Origin: Cryobacterium sp.
Lineage (GTDB): Bacteria; Actinomycetota; Actinomycetes; Actinomycetales; Microbacteriaceae
Direction: 5' to 3'
Length of the DNA stretch: 42,321 nucleotides
Assembly: GCA_019639015.1 (NCBI GenBank)
Contig: JAHBSS010000013.1
Span: 1-42,321, forward strand
Part shown: one piece after another, positions 16,191 through 24,949 of the stretch
How positions within the stretch are numbered: the stretch's first letter is position 1
Layout of the letters: the number at the start of each line of letters is the position of its first letter
Made by a program: the position numbers and the translations under genes
Notes under the pieces: model-generated
The model's database searches: none
What the model saw: only the letters and a program-made list of their open reading frames with translations
Told to the model about the DNA's origin: nothing

Positions 16191-18221
16191 CTACTCCAGC
16201 CCACGCCTTTTGAGTAGCGGCTCGATCACCGCATCACGACCTCTGAAGTCACGGTAGGCCTCGAGCGGATCCTTGCTGCCACCAACGCCGAGCAGTTTCT
16301 CTCGGAACCGGTCACCGTTTGCTCTAGTTAGACCTCCGTTTTCCTTAAACCACTCGACCGTGTCAGCATCCAGCACTTCGCTCCAAATGTATGAGTAGTA
16401 GCCGGCGTCGTAACCGCCAGAGAACGTGTGCGCGAAGTAGGTGCTCGAATATCGAGTCGGCACCGCTGGATTGTCCAATCCAACCTTTGCAAGAGCTTCC
16501 GCTTCAAACTTCACTACATCGGTAACGCTGTCTTCGGAAGTAATTGAATGCCAAGCCTGATCGAGCAAAGCCGCCGCAAGGTACTCGCTCGTCTTAAAGC
16601 CTTCGTTGAATGCTCGACTTGCTTCGAGTTTTTCGACAAGCTCCTTCGGCATCGGTTCGCCCGTCTGGTAGTGAACCGCATAATTTGCTAGCACCTCAGG
16701 CCACAGCATCCACATTTCGTTGACCTGACTTGGGAACTCGACAAAGTCGCGGAACACACTCGTTCCCGTGAACTTCGGGTAGGTCACTCGCGCAAACAGT
16801 CCGTGAAGTGCGTGACCGAATTCGTGGAACAGCGTGTTCACTTCGTCGTAGGTCAAGAGTGTCGGTTCGCCCGCCGCAGGTTTTGGCACATTGTGGTTAT
16901 TGACGACAACTACCGGGCTTTCAAGTAAGTAGCTCTGCGCAACGAGTTCGTTCATCCACGCCCCGCCACGCTTTGAATCTCGCGTATATAGGTCATACAA
17001 GAACAGCCCTACCGCGCTGCCGTCTTCATTGCTGACTTCGAACACTCGAACATCTGGGTGGTAACCAATTAGGTCTTTGCGCTCTTTGAATTGGATGCCG
17101 TATAGCTGATTTGCCGCAAAGAACACTCCGTCTTGCAACACCTTCTCTGCCTCGAAGTATGGACGCATCGCCGCGGTGTCAACGTCGTACTTTGCGGTTC
17201 GCACCTTTTCAGTGAAGTAAGCCCAATCCCACGACTTGATTTCGTGCCCTGCGATTTCTTCAAGATCCTTTTGCTCTGACTTCGCGTTGCGGGCAGCGGG
17301 AGGGGCAAGGCGACCGAGCATTGTCGCAACAGCTTCCGGATTCTTGGCCGTCTCATCCGCCGTGACAAAACCGGCGTGCGTGTCAAACCCAAGCAACTTC
17401 GCGCGCTCGGCTCGCAATTTTGTAATCTGAAGCACCAATTCGCTGTTGTCGTACTCGCCGCCGCGGGAGCCTCTGGAACGAGAAGCCGTCATGATGCGCT
17501 CGCGAACATCCGCTTTCGTGAGATCTGATAGCCACGGATGCCCGGTCGGCAGCACGAGAGTCACGAGATACTTGCCGTCCAAGCCTCGTTCTTTCGCGGC
17601 CTCCGCTGCAGCGGAGATTTCGCCGGCGCCGAGACCATCCAGATCTGCAACGTCATCGATGACAACCGCGAGATCGTTCGTGTCGGCGAGCAAGTTCTTT
17701 TCGAACTTTGTCGTGAGCACCGAAAGCTCGCGATTGAATTCTTTGAGTTGCTCCTTCTGTTCGTCGCTTAGGCCGGCACCGGCGAGAGTCATTTCGGTGT
17801 AGTAACGCTCGACGAGGTAGCGTTGCTCGGCATTCAAGCCGAGGTCGTCGAGTTGGTCGTAAATCGTTTTGATCCGCCAGTAGAGCTGGGAGTCGAGTTT
17901 AATCGCGTCCTCGTGTGCCGCCATCATTGGTGCGATCTGTTCTTCAAGTTCATTCGTGAAATCGTTTGAGTCAGCCGAAGACTTGTTGTAGAACACTCGC
18001 GCTACTCGAGTGAGGGTTTGCCCGCTTTGTTCTAACGGGACAAGAGTGTTCTCAAAACTTGGCATGTCGCGACGGCTGGTGATGTTTTGTACTTCTGCCA
18101 AATGTTCTTTGAAACCCTGCTCGAATGCCGGAAGGTAGTGCTCGTCAATAATTTCTGCGAATGGCGGGAGCTCAAACGGTAGCTTGCTCGGTTCGGAGAA
18201 TGGGTTTTCTGAGTTGGTCAT
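16191..18221 (-). CDS. dcp: M3-family oligopeptidase (peptidyl-dipeptidase Dcp type)
   Basis: Cytosolic zinc oligopeptidase of 676 residues, the usual length for Dcp/OpdA proteins. The zinc motif HEFGH is at 466-470 in LFHEFGHALHGLF, and the third ligand glutamate region FVEFPSQVNEMW follows. The C-terminal YSYIWSEVLDAD and GGSKDPLEAYRDFRGRD motifs are typical of the family. It likely clears peptides made by ClpP and other proteases. The start ATG at 18221 has no clear ribosome site. Dcp and OpdA cannot be separated reliably from sequence alone; Dcp is the usual label in actinobacteria. Confidence 0.92.
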   Translation of the reverse strand: MTNSENPFSEPSKLPFELPPFAEIIDEHYLPAFEQGFKEHLAEVQNITSRRDMPSFENTLVPLEQSGQTLTRVARVFYNKSSADSNDFTNELEEQIAPMMAAHEDAIKLDSQLYWRIKTIYDQLDDLGLNAEQRYLVERYYTEMTLAGAGLSDEQKEQLKEFNRELSVLTTKFEKNLLADTNDLAVVIDDVADLDGLGAGEISAAAEAAKERGLDGKYLVTLVLPTGHPWLSDLTKADVRERIMTASRSRGSRGGEYDNSELVLQITKLRAERAKLLGFDTHAGFVTADETAKNPEAVATMLGRLAPPAARNAKSEQKDLEEIAGHEIKSWDWAYFTEKVRTAKYDVDTAAMRPYFEAEKVLQDGVFFAANQLYGIQFKERKDLIGYHPDVRVFEVSNEDGSAVGLFLYDLYTRDSKRGGAWMNELVAQSYLLESPVVVVNNHNVPKPAAGEPTLLTYDEVNTLFHEFGHALHGLFARVTYPKFTGTSVFRDFVEFPSQVNEMWMLWPEVLANYAVHYQTGEPMPKELVEKLEASRAFNEGFKTSEYLAAALLDQAWHSITSEDSVTDVVKFEAEALAKVGLDNPAVPTRYSSTYFAHTFSGGYDAGYYSYIWSEVLDADTVEWFKENGGLTRANGDRFREKLLGVGGSKDPLEAYRDFRGRDAVIEPLLKRRGLE

Positions 18222-18295
18222 GAGTCAACACTATTCGGCTTACCCACTAGCATCCGAAACCCGCCGTGTCCGAAGACGTAGATGCAAAAGATTCA

Positions 18296-18343
18296 TTGCA
18301 AAGAAAATCTTGCAAAGAAACACTTGCAAAGAAGTCTTTGCAA
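18296..18343. promoter_or_regulatory. TTGCAAAGA repeat operator
   Basis: Three direct copies of TTGCAAAGAA start at 18296, 18310 and 18324 (period exactly 14 bases). The third forms a perfect inverted repeat with the reverse copy at 18335-18343 (TTGCAAAGA-AG-TCTTTGCAA, 9-bp arms). A partial further copy TCTTTG is at 18349. The cluster ends 16 bases before the regulator's GTG, which strongly suggests an autoregulatory binding site. Confidence 0.75.
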
Positions 18344-18359
18344 TGATATCTTTGTACCT

Positions 18360-18998
18360 GTGAGCAATAACGAAGACTTCGAGTCCCTCGAAACAAGGCC
18401 TGTGCGCACGATAGACCTTGAATCTTTGAAGGCGCTCGCGCATCCGCTCAGAGTCCAAATCTTCGACGTGCTTTCAACATACGGCGAGTTCACTGCTAGC
18501 GGACTGGCCGAAAGGCTTGGCGAATCAAGTGGCGCAACAAGCTATCACTTGAGGCAACTAGAAAAGCACGGATTCGTTCGAGAGGTTGATGGCAAAGGTG
18601 TGGGACGGGAACGCTGGTGGGAACGCGTACCAGAGTCTGTGACCCTACCTTCAGATCTCTCCGCTGATTCCGCAGCAGGCCGTGAAGCTAGCCAGTTGGT
18701 TGTAAAGGAGTGGGCAAGCAGCAGGGAGAAGAAGCTTGGCGAATTCCTCGAGAAAGGGGAAGCGCAGCTTTCTAAGGAATGGTTAGAAGCAAGCGTCGTG
18801 AGTCTCACGAATGTGTTTGTAACGAGCGACGAGCTTGGCGACTTCACTGAAAGGGTCATGAAGCTCGCTACCAAATTTGCGGAACGCCATCGCCACCAGC
18901 GCACGAGCGGCTCCAGGCCAGTTCAAATCCAATTCAATGCTTTCCCCGTCATCGACGGGACAGAAATCCAAGACCAAGAAGTTAGGGAAAAGAAATGA
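18360..18998 (+). CDS. ArsR-like winged-helix transcriptional regulator
   Basis: 212 residues with an N-terminal winged helix: LESLKALAHPLRVQIFDVLS, then LAERLGESSGATSYHLRQLEKHGFV and the wing GRERWWE. No ArsR-type cysteine metal site is present, so metal sensing is unlikely. The C-terminal half is a helical domain found in this actinobacterial HTH_20-type group. GTG at 18360 is chosen, because the longer frame (to 18282) would translate through the repeat operator. Its stop overlaps the next gene's ATG by four bases (ATGA). Related genes are often beside MFS exporters; here the partner is a small protein instead. Confidence 0.85.
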   Translation: MSNNEDFESLETRPVRTIDLESLKALAHPLRVQIFDVLSTYGEFTASGLAERLGESSGATSYHLRQLEKHGFVREVDGKGVGRERWWERVPESVTLPSDLSADSAAGREASQLVVKEWASSREKKLGEFLEKGEAQLSKEWLEASVVSLTNVFVTSDELGDFTERVMKLATKFAERHRHQRTSGSRPVQIQFNAFPVIDGTEIQDQEVREKK

Positions 18999-19309
18999 CA
19001 ATCACAGCACCGATAAACAAAGTTAGTTCGTTATCAACCATGGAACTTTCAGTTTCTAACAACCCCAAGAAAGAGGTGAAAAGAGTGACATCCGCAGCCG
19101 CACCATTAAGCCCGCGTAGTCATGGCCCAGTTCGAATTGCGGAATCTCTCGGGATTGCACTTGTGAACTGGTCGCGCAAGCAAGACCCGGCGTTCAACGC
19201 CGAGAAAGCCTGCGCCCACGCCGAAAACCAGCGCATCCGCAATGCAGAATTAGCGCGGGAAATGCGCGAAGTTGAGAGCCTTAAGTTGCCTCAGCGCTTT
19301 GGAATCTAG
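18995..19309 (+). CDS. Small basic protein of unknown function, coupled to the ArsR-like gene
   Basis: 104 residues from ATG 18995, overlapping the regulator's stop. A second start, GTG at 19085, has its own ribosome-like AGAGGTGAAAAGA and gives 74 residues that include the more conserved-looking part (PVRIAESLGIALVNWSRK, then a charged helix to LKLPQRFGI). Similar small proteins with an LGLALVxW segment and charged C-terminal helix are linked to wHTH genes in Microbacteriaceae, from memory. No enzyme motif is visible; function unknown. Confidence 0.65.
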   Translation: MTITAPINKVSSLSTMELSVSNNPKKEVKRVTSAAAPLSPRSHGPVRIAESLGIALVNWSRKQDPAFNAEKACAHAENQRIRNAELAREMREVESLKLPQRFGI

Positions 19310-19324
19310 TCCAACTTCAGATCC

Positions 19325-19388
19325 GACCCCGATGCACGGTGGAGTGCAAGCCGAAAGGTTATTCCTCCTCCCACTGTGCATCGGGGTC
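19325..19388. repeat. Long inverted repeat between convergent genes
   Basis: GACCCCGATGCACGGTGG (19325-19342) pairs with CCACTGTGCATCGGGGTC (19371-19388): 17 of 18 positions, the odd one a possible G-U, loop 28 bases. The right arm lies inside the 3' end of the 88-codon gene and its stop lies in the loop. Probably a bidirectional transcription end structure without a T-tract. Confidence 0.6.
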
Positions 19389-19625
19389 TACTTCTTTAAT
19401 GAGCGCGTTCCCCGTTGCGGAGTCGACTCGGATTTCGATGAACGGCCCTGTTGATTCTGCAGGATCCAATTCCACAACGGGGCGACCTTCAAGCCAAGTG
19501 AGGGTCCAATACCGCGCGTTCAAATCGGTTTCGGTGTTTTCGACATTCTTGATTGCATCGACGACGACTTCCGGCAATTGCAAGGGCGGTGTCGAACCGA
19601 ATCGCCAGCGAGTTCCAAGTTGCAT
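19359..19625 (-). CDS. Conserved hypothetical protein downstream of valS
   Basis: 88 residues, starting MQLGTRWRFGSTPPLQLPEVVVDAIKNVE and continuing with TWLEGRPVVELD; acidic C-terminus. Similar short proteins sit behind valS in other Microbacteriaceae, from memory. The ATG overlaps the valS stop by one base (TAATG), so translation is coupled. Function unknown; no catalytic or metal-binding pattern. Confidence 0.75.
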   Translation of the reverse strand: MQLGTRWRFGSTPPLQLPEVVVDAIKNVENTETDLNARYWTLTWLEGRPVVELDPAESTGPFIEIRVDSATGNALIKEVDPDAQWEEE

Positions 19626-22180
19626 TACAACTCCTGCGCAAGTTGGATTTCCGTAACGACAACGTCATCACCCGGGGCGAAGTCCAAGTTCGCAATCTTG
19701 CCGACTGATTTGAGATCTTCCGTTGCGAGGCTTAGCAACTCTGGAGCCGAGATCGTCGCATGTAGCACCTCAGTTTTTTGAGACGCTTTCGCATCCGTCT
19801 TTGCCCGCCGGATATCAATAAGTGCTTCACTTACCAATTTCAGCAGGCCCTGATTTGTAGACAGTCCCAAAGGTTCTGGCCAAGTCGAGCGGTGAATCGA
19901 ATCCGTATGGGTCCAAGACCAAACTTCTTCAGTGGCAAAAGACAGCACGGGGGCTAATAACTTGAGCATGGTCTCTATCGCGGATCTCAATGCAGTTGTT
20001 GCGGAGCGCTGCGCAACCGGGCCCTGCGCTCCATACGCTCGCTCTTTCACGAGCTCGAGATAATCGTCACAGAATGTCCAAAAGAATTGCTCGGTAGATT
20101 CCAGCGCTTTCGCGTGGTCGTACTGTTCAAACGACGCAGTCGCTTCTCGGATGACCGCATCAAGTTCAGCAAGCATGTCAAGGTCGAGTGGTTCGGTCAC
20201 AGCGGCGAGATCTACGGGTCCGTCGCCAGCAAGTTGGTACACGAACTTCGCAGCATTGAGCACTTTTATTGCAAGACGCCGACCGATTTTCATTTGTTTC
20301 GGGTTTTGGGGATCGAAAGCCGCATCGGTCCCGAGTCTTGAAGTTGCCGCCCAGTAACGCACGGCATCCGATCCGTGTTCGTCAAGCATCGCTGCCGGAG
20401 TGATCACATTCCCTTTGGATTTGGACATCTTCTTGCGATCTGGGTCGACAATGAATCCGCTGATTCCGGCGTGCGCCCAGGGAGCAACGCCGTGCTCGAG
20501 TTGTGCTCTAAGCACTGTCGAGAACAACCAAGTGCGAATGATGTCTTGACCCTGACTTCGTAATGAGTACGGGAATACAACTTTGAACAGTTCCGGATCG
20601 CGCTCCCAGCCACCGGCTATTTGAGGAGTGAGGCTCGAAGTGGCCCAAGTGTCCATGATGTCGATTTCGCCCGTGAATCCACCTGGTTGATCTCGATCCG
20701 CTTCACTGAAGCCGGCAGGAATGTGAGTCGAAGGGTCGACCGGTAACAGATCTTCACTTGGCACGAGGACCTCGGTGCGTTCCCCGTTTTCGTCGAGTTT
20801 GTACCAAACCGGAATCGGGACCCCAAAGAAGCGTTGCCTTGAGATCAACCAGTCACCGGTCAGGCCGCCAACCCAGTTTTCGTAACGAACGCGCATGAAC
20901 TCGGGTACAAAATCAATTTCCACTCCCCGCTTGAGCAGAGAAGCTCGCAACTCGTCATCCCTGGCACCGTTCTTGATATACCACTGCATGGTGCTGACGA
21001 TCTCGAGCGGCTTGTCACCCTTTTCGAAGAACTTGACGGCGTGATCGATCGGTTTCGGTTCACCCTCGAGATCACCACTGTTCTTTAGCAAATCGACCAT
21101 TTGCGCCTTGGCGCTGAACACCGTCTTCCCAGCCAATTCGGCAAACGCAGCTTTGCCAGCCGTTGAAGTGATCGCGGCGGGCGGCTCGCTCAGAATGCGA
21201 CCGTCTCGACCGATTATTGTTCGGTTGGGCAAGTCGAGTTCGCGCCACCACACAACATCTGTTACATCGCCGAACGTGCAGATCATGGCGATTCCGCTGC
21301 CCTTATCTGGTTGGGCAAGTCGATGCGCAACGATTGGTACTTCGACACCGAAAATTGGTGTGGTTACTGTTGTACCGAATAGTTCCTTGAAGCGTTCATC
21401 ATCCGGATGAGCAACCAAAGCAACGCAAGCGGGAATCAGTTCCGGGCGCGTTGTCTCAATAAATAGTGGGGAGCCATCCGGTTTGTGAAACGCAACGCGG
21501 TGGAAGGCCCCGGGGACAACCTTGTCTTCGAGTTCCGCCTGAGCTACCGCGGTTCGAAAGGTAACATCCCAAAGCGTTGGAGCTTCAGCGCGGTAAGCCT
21601 CACCGCGAGCAAGGTTTCGAAGGAACGCACGTTGGGCAGCGCTTTGTGCCTCATCTCCGATCGTGCGATAAGTCTGTTCCCAGTCGACCGAAAGACCAAG
21701 GTCCCGCCATAACTTCTCGAATTGCTTTTCGTCCTCAACGGTGAGTTTCTCGCAAAGTTCAATGAAATTTCGACGGCTTATTGGAACCTGGTCCGCTGCC
21801 TTTGCGCTCTTGTTGTCGCCTCCTTCAAAAGGTGGTGTGAAGTTTTCGACATACGGCAATGTCGGATCGCAACGAACACCATAGTAATTCTGTACTCGCC
21901 GTTCAGTTGGAAGTCCGTTGTCGTCCCAACCCATGGGGTAAAACAAGACTTTGCCGCGCATCCGTTGGAATCGGGCCGATAAGTCCATGTGGGTGTAACT
22001 GAACACGTGCCCGATATGCAGCGAGCCGGAAGCGGTGGGCGGAGGAGTGTCGATCGAGTAAATGTTTTGTCGAGTTGCCTGCTCACGATCGAACCGATAG
22101 GTACCTCTGGATTCCCACTCGGCTTGCCATTTTCCCTCTAGTCCTTCGAGGGCCGGCTTTTCTGGGATGCTTTGAGGCAT
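19625..22180 (-). CDS. valS: Valyl-tRNA synthetase
   Basis: Class I synthetase charging tRNA-Val. 851 residues from ATG at 22180 (MPQSIPEKPALEGLEGKW), chosen because CGGAG lies five bases upstream; the open frame runs on to 22249. HIGH motif HIGH at 55-58 (TASGSLHIGHVFSYTH), KMSKS at 584-588 followed by KGN, and the editing (CP1) domain between them with TTRPELIPACVALVAHP. The anticodon-binding domain ends in a short C-terminal helix. Operon: valS then the 88-residue gene. No T-box upstream. Confidence 0.97.
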   Translation of the reverse strand: MPQSIPEKPALEGLEGKWQAEWESRGTYRFDREQATRQNIYSIDTPPPTASGSLHIGHVFSYTHMDLSARFQRMRGKVLFYPMGWDDNGLPTERRVQNYYGVRCDPTLPYVENFTPPFEGGDNKSAKAADQVPISRRNFIELCEKLTVEDEKQFEKLWRDLGLSVDWEQTYRTIGDEAQSAAQRAFLRNLARGEAYRAEAPTLWDVTFRTAVAQAELEDKVVPGAFHRVAFHKPDGSPLFIETTRPELIPACVALVAHPDDERFKELFGTTVTTPIFGVEVPIVAHRLAQPDKGSGIAMICTFGDVTDVVWWRELDLPNRTIIGRDGRILSEPPAAITSTAGKAAFAELAGKTVFSAKAQMVDLLKNSGDLEGEPKPIDHAVKFFEKGDKPLEIVSTMQWYIKNGARDDELRASLLKRGVEIDFVPEFMRVRYENWVGGLTGDWLISRQRFFGVPIPVWYKLDENGERTEVLVPSEDLLPVDPSTHIPAGFSEADRDQPGGFTGEIDIMDTWATSSLTPQIAGGWERDPELFKVVFPYSLRSQGQDIIRTWLFSTVLRAQLEHGVAPWAHAGISGFIVDPDRKKMSKSKGNVITPAAMLDEHGSDAVRYWAATSRLGTDAAFDPQNPKQMKIGRRLAIKVLNAAKFVYQLAGDGPVDLAAVTEPLDLDMLAELDAVIREATASFEQYDHAKALESTEQFFWTFCDDYLELVKERAYGAQGPVAQRSATTALRSAIETMLKLLAPVLSFATEEVWSWTHTDSIHRSTWPEPLGLSTNQGLLKLVSEALIDIRRAKTDAKASQKTEVLHATISAPELLSLATEDLKSVGKIANLDFAPGDDVVVTEIQLAQEL

Positions 22181-22276
22181 TTGAACTCCGATTCGATATA
22201 TGCGGCACTGTGTCAATTGCGAAGTGCCTGAGTGTGAGGTTGTACTCACATGGTATCGAATTAGAGCATTGAAGCC

Positions 22277-22870
22277 CTATCGCTTCAGCGTGACCGTCTT
22301 GTTCGTCTGACCGGTCGGTCCTTTGATGCTCACCGTGTAGATCTGTGTCGCGTTACTGCATTGGTAGTTGAGTACGTAACTGCCATCTGCTGCTAGACCC
22401 GTTTCGTACGGTCCGGCATAGGCATCTGTTACCCCAACCCCGATAGCCGCTTCGTTGGCATCCGAGCTTGTCCAAGTGAACGTTACTGGTACGGCGCTTG
22501 AGTCATCGGGGCAACCAACTTGCGTTCCGTTTGCCGGGGAGAAACTGTTGAACACCGGACCGGTTGCCTGGGGAGGGTTCGACGGTGATGGGCTGGCTTT
22601 CGGTGTACTAGTCGGCGTTGGAGTTGGCGTTGGTGTTGGGGAAGGCGTCGGTGTTTCGACCGGATTGCTGCTTGTCGGTGAAGGTGATGGGCTAGTCGCA
22701 ACCGTTCCTGTTCCCCTTGAAAACAACAGAGTTAGCAATACCGCAACCGCCACGAGCAGGATGATCCCGACTATTGCGAGGATGATCACGAGCGTTTTGG
22801 AATTGCTTGATTGCTTTGCCGGTTCGTCGGCTGCCGCATTGAATCGAACAGTTGGAGTTTCGTCGCCCAC
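22277..22870 (-). CDS. Membrane-anchored extracellular protein with Pro/Thr linker
   Basis: 197 residues. Cytoplasmic N-terminus (about 28 residues), one membrane helix (about 29-52, LVIILAIVGIILLVAVAVLLTLL), a proline/serine/threonine-rich linker with TP repeats (about 55-103), then an extracellular beta domain with two cysteines (VGCPDDSS and NYQCSNA, likely a disulfide) in an Ig/fibronectin-like pattern. GTG at 22870 is favoured over TTG at 22876 because AAAGG lies six bases upstream. This is a common actinobacterial architecture; no known function. Confidence 0.75.
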   Translation of the reverse strand: MGDETPTVRFNAAADEPAKQSSNSKTLVIILAIVGIILLVAVAVLLTLLFSRGTGTVATSPSPSPTSSNPVETPTPSPTPTPTPTPTSTPKASPSPSNPPQATGPVFNSFSPANGTQVGCPDDSSAVPVTFTWTSSDANEAAIGVGVTDAYAGPYETGLAADGSYVLNYQCSNATQIYTVSIKGPTGQTNKTVTLKR

Positions 22871-22903
22871 GTTCAACCTTTCAGTTCCGAATGTTGGAAC
22901 TGT

Positions 22904-22964
22904 ACCCCATTCTGGGGGCTAATGGGTGTGGAAGTTCGGAGCACCAGGACCGAACTCCCACACC
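22904..22964. terminator. Hairpin pair downstream of the MFS gene
   Basis: Stem of 14/15 pairs: GGTGTGGAAGTTCGG (22925-22939) with CCGAACTCCCACACC (22950-22964), loop 10 bases. A second short stem ACCCCATTCTGGGG (22904-22917) follows on the minus strand. Position just after the MFS stop on that strand suggests transcription termination or mRNA end stabilisation, though a T-tract is lacking. Confidence 0.5.
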
Positions 22965-22977
22965 AGTACTTGGGGTG

Positions 22978-24300
22978 TCACCGAGTTGATGGATCCTCGG
23001 ATTTTTCGCGAACCTTTGTCGCGATGATTGCGGCCACCAGTGTCGCAATCGAAAGCAACGCAAGCACAATTCCTGGATGCCACCAGGCTGCTGAAGTTGC
23101 TTTGGAAAGGTAGGCGGTGAAGGGTGGAATCAATCCCGAGATTACTGCCGCAACGCTATAGGCAATTGACAATGCGCTGTAGCGAACTTGACCGGCGAAC
23201 AAGTCAGACATTAGGCCACCTAATCCCGCCCAACTCATGGTCGGCAAGATCCCGCCAACAATCATCGTTCCAACGAGAATTGGGAAGGTTGCATACTGAA
23301 GCAACCAATACATTGGGAAGGTGATGAGGAGCGTTCCGAGCGCCCCGATTGCTACGACTCGCGCAGAGCCGATTCGATTCGCGAGCAACCCGAAGGCTGG
23401 AATGGTTACGAGTTGTAGCAAGCTCCCAATCAGGGTCGCCTGAAACAACTCTTGAGCCGAAAAGCCAAGTACGTTGATTCCGTACGCAACGGTATAGGTG
23501 TTCATGAGCGAGTAAGAGCCGATACCCAAGAGTGCCGCGGCAATGGCGACAAACACTGTTCCAGTGTGGGTCTTGAAAACTTGCAAAGCTGGGATGCGAG
23601 ACCTTTTCTCGGTTTCGACGAGATTCTTGAATACGGGAGTTTCGTCAATCGCCAGTCTCAAATAGAGCGAAACCGCCAAGAGCGGGAACGCGAGTAAGAA
23701 CGGAAGACGCCATCCCCAAGAAAGCATTTCGGCTGGGCTTAGCGTGAAGGTTAAGAGCAGGAATAGCGCGCCGGTAATGATGGTTCCAACCGGGGATCCG
23801 AGTTGCGGTAACGCTGCATAGAATCCGCGGTTCTTATACGAAGAGTGCTCGGTGGCCAGCAGGATTGCACCGCCCCACTCGCCACCGAGCGATAATCCCT
23901 GGATGAGTCGAAGTAGCGTGAGCAGCAACGGTGCGAGGATTCCGATGCTGGCGTAATCGGGGAGGAGTCCGATTGCGCCGGTTGCCACGCCCATTATTCC
24001 GATTGTCCAGAGCAGGGTCTTCTTGCGGCCGATCCGATCCCCTAGGTGGCCAAAAATAATGGCCCCTAGTGGCCTAACAAGATACGAGGTTGCGAGTACC
24101 AAGAATGCGAGGATCGTTGCAGTTGCGCGATCTTGTTCTGGAAAGAACAGGGGAGCACTGAAAATCGCGCTGAAATAGGCGAACACGTAAAAGTCATACG
24201 ACTCAAGCGAAGTTCCAACAAAGGATGCCCAAACGACCTTTCTGGCAACCTTAGGATCAGAGGCAGGTAGTTCGGTTCGCTCCAACTCGGTAGTTGACAC
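22978..24300 (-). CDS. MHS-family (MFS) metabolite:H+ symporter
   Basis: 440 residues, about 12 membrane segments. N-terminus KVVWASFVGTSLESYDFYVFAYFSA is typical of the metabolite:H+ symporter (MHS, ShiA/ProP-like) group; the loop 2-3 motif GHLGDRIGRKKTL and the segment RLIQGLSLGGEWGGAILLATEHS are present. These transporters import organic acids, shikimate, proline or betaine with protons; substrate cannot be fixed here. GTG at 24300 is chosen: AAAGGA lies five bases upstream, and the longer frame to 24384 would cross the divergent promoter region. Divergent from a TetR regulator, its likely controller. Confidence 0.9.
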   Translation of the reverse strand: MSTTELERTELPASDPKVARKVVWASFVGTSLESYDFYVFAYFSAIFSAPLFFPEQDRATATILAFLVLATSYLVRPLGAIIFGHLGDRIGRKKTLLWTIGIMGVATGAIGLLPDYASIGILAPLLLTLLRLIQGLSLGGEWGGAILLATEHSSYKNRGFYAALPQLGSPVGTIITGALFLLLTFTLSPAEMLSWGWRLPFLLAFPLLAVSLYLRLAIDETPVFKNLVETEKRSRIPALQVFKTHTGTVFVAIAAALLGIGSYSLMNTYTVAYGINVLGFSAQELFQATLIGSLLQLVTIPAFGLLANRIGSARVVAIGALGTLLITFPMYWLLQYATFPILVGTMIVGGILPTMSWAGLGGLMSDLFAGQVRYSALSIAYSVAAVISGLIPPFTAYLSKATSAAWWHPGIVLALLSIATLVAAIIATKVREKSEDPSTR

Positions 24301-24382
24301 GTGCTTCCTTTCAGGGATTTTGATAATTATTAGACTGAATCCAAAAATTGATATTAGAGCAAATCTGAAGGAATGGGAAATC
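24301..24382. promoter_or_regulatory. Divergent MFS/TetR promoter region with TTGATA...TTAGA repeats
   Basis: AT-rich gap containing the related segments TTGATAATTATTAGA (24320-24334) and TTGATATTAGA (24348-24358), the first with the palindrome ATAATTAT (24323-24330). Spacing of 28 bases is close to three helical turns. A plausible TetR operator pair; exact -35/-10 boxes are not clear. Confidence 0.4.
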
Positions 24383-24937
24383 ATGAATGCGGGTCGGCCA
24401 AAATCGTCGTCTCGAACGATGATTGAAGAAGCTGCCGCCGAATTGTTTCTCGAGCAAAGCTACGCGGGAACGAGTGTTGAGGAGATTACTAGTCGGGCTG
24501 GAGTGAGTCGTGCCAGTTTCTTCAACTACTTTTCTGCCAAGAGTGATTTGCTTTGGATTGATGTAGACACAGCGATAGACCAATTTGAAGCTCTACTAAT
24601 TTCCGGCGTCCAAATTCGTGAAGCAGCCGTTCAAGTTTCGAGCGAAATCGGTTCATCAAAGGTGCCGCTTTCGGTGACTGAATCGGATGTTATGGGCACT
24701 GCCGAGGAGCTGACGGCATCGGGACTTGCTCGGGTAGCGCGATTGGCGCGAGCCCTCGGTAAAGCCGAATGGCCCCAATCGCATGGGATCAGCACGCTAC
24801 TTGAGCGCCGCGTCGAGATAAATGCAATCTGCGGTGCCCTTGCTGCTGCTTGGATGCAGTGGGCGCTCGCAGGAACGAATCGAGAAGAATTGGTCCAATA
24901 TGTCTCTGATGCACTTGCACTAGTTGGACTAGAATAA
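24383..24937 (+). CDS. TetR-family transcriptional regulator
   Basis: 184 residues from ATG 24383 (MNAGRPKSSSRTMIEEAA), with a GGGA seven bases upstream. N-terminal helix-turn-helix is typical (AAAELFLEQSYAGTSVEEITSRAGVSRASFFNYFSAKSDLL, about residues 13-54). The C-terminal ligand domain is unclassified. Divergent from the MHS transporter by 82 bases, so a substrate-responsive repressor of that gene is inferred. The longer frame from 24320 has no ribosome site and lies in the operator-like region. Confidence 0.9.
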   Translation: MNAGRPKSSSRTMIEEAAAELFLEQSYAGTSVEEITSRAGVSRASFFNYFSAKSDLLWIDVDTAIDQFEALLISGVQIREAAVQVSSEIGSSKVPLSVTESDVMGTAEELTASGLARVARLARALGKAEWPQSHGISTLLERRVEINAICGALAAAWMQWALAGTNREELVQYVSDALALVGLE

Positions 24938-24949
24938 TAGAATGAATTC

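Noticed and set aside
18296-18343. CRISPR-like or satellite repeat
   Set aside because: Units are 10 bases with 4-base gaps, and the last copy is inverted; too short for CRISPR and better read as an operator.
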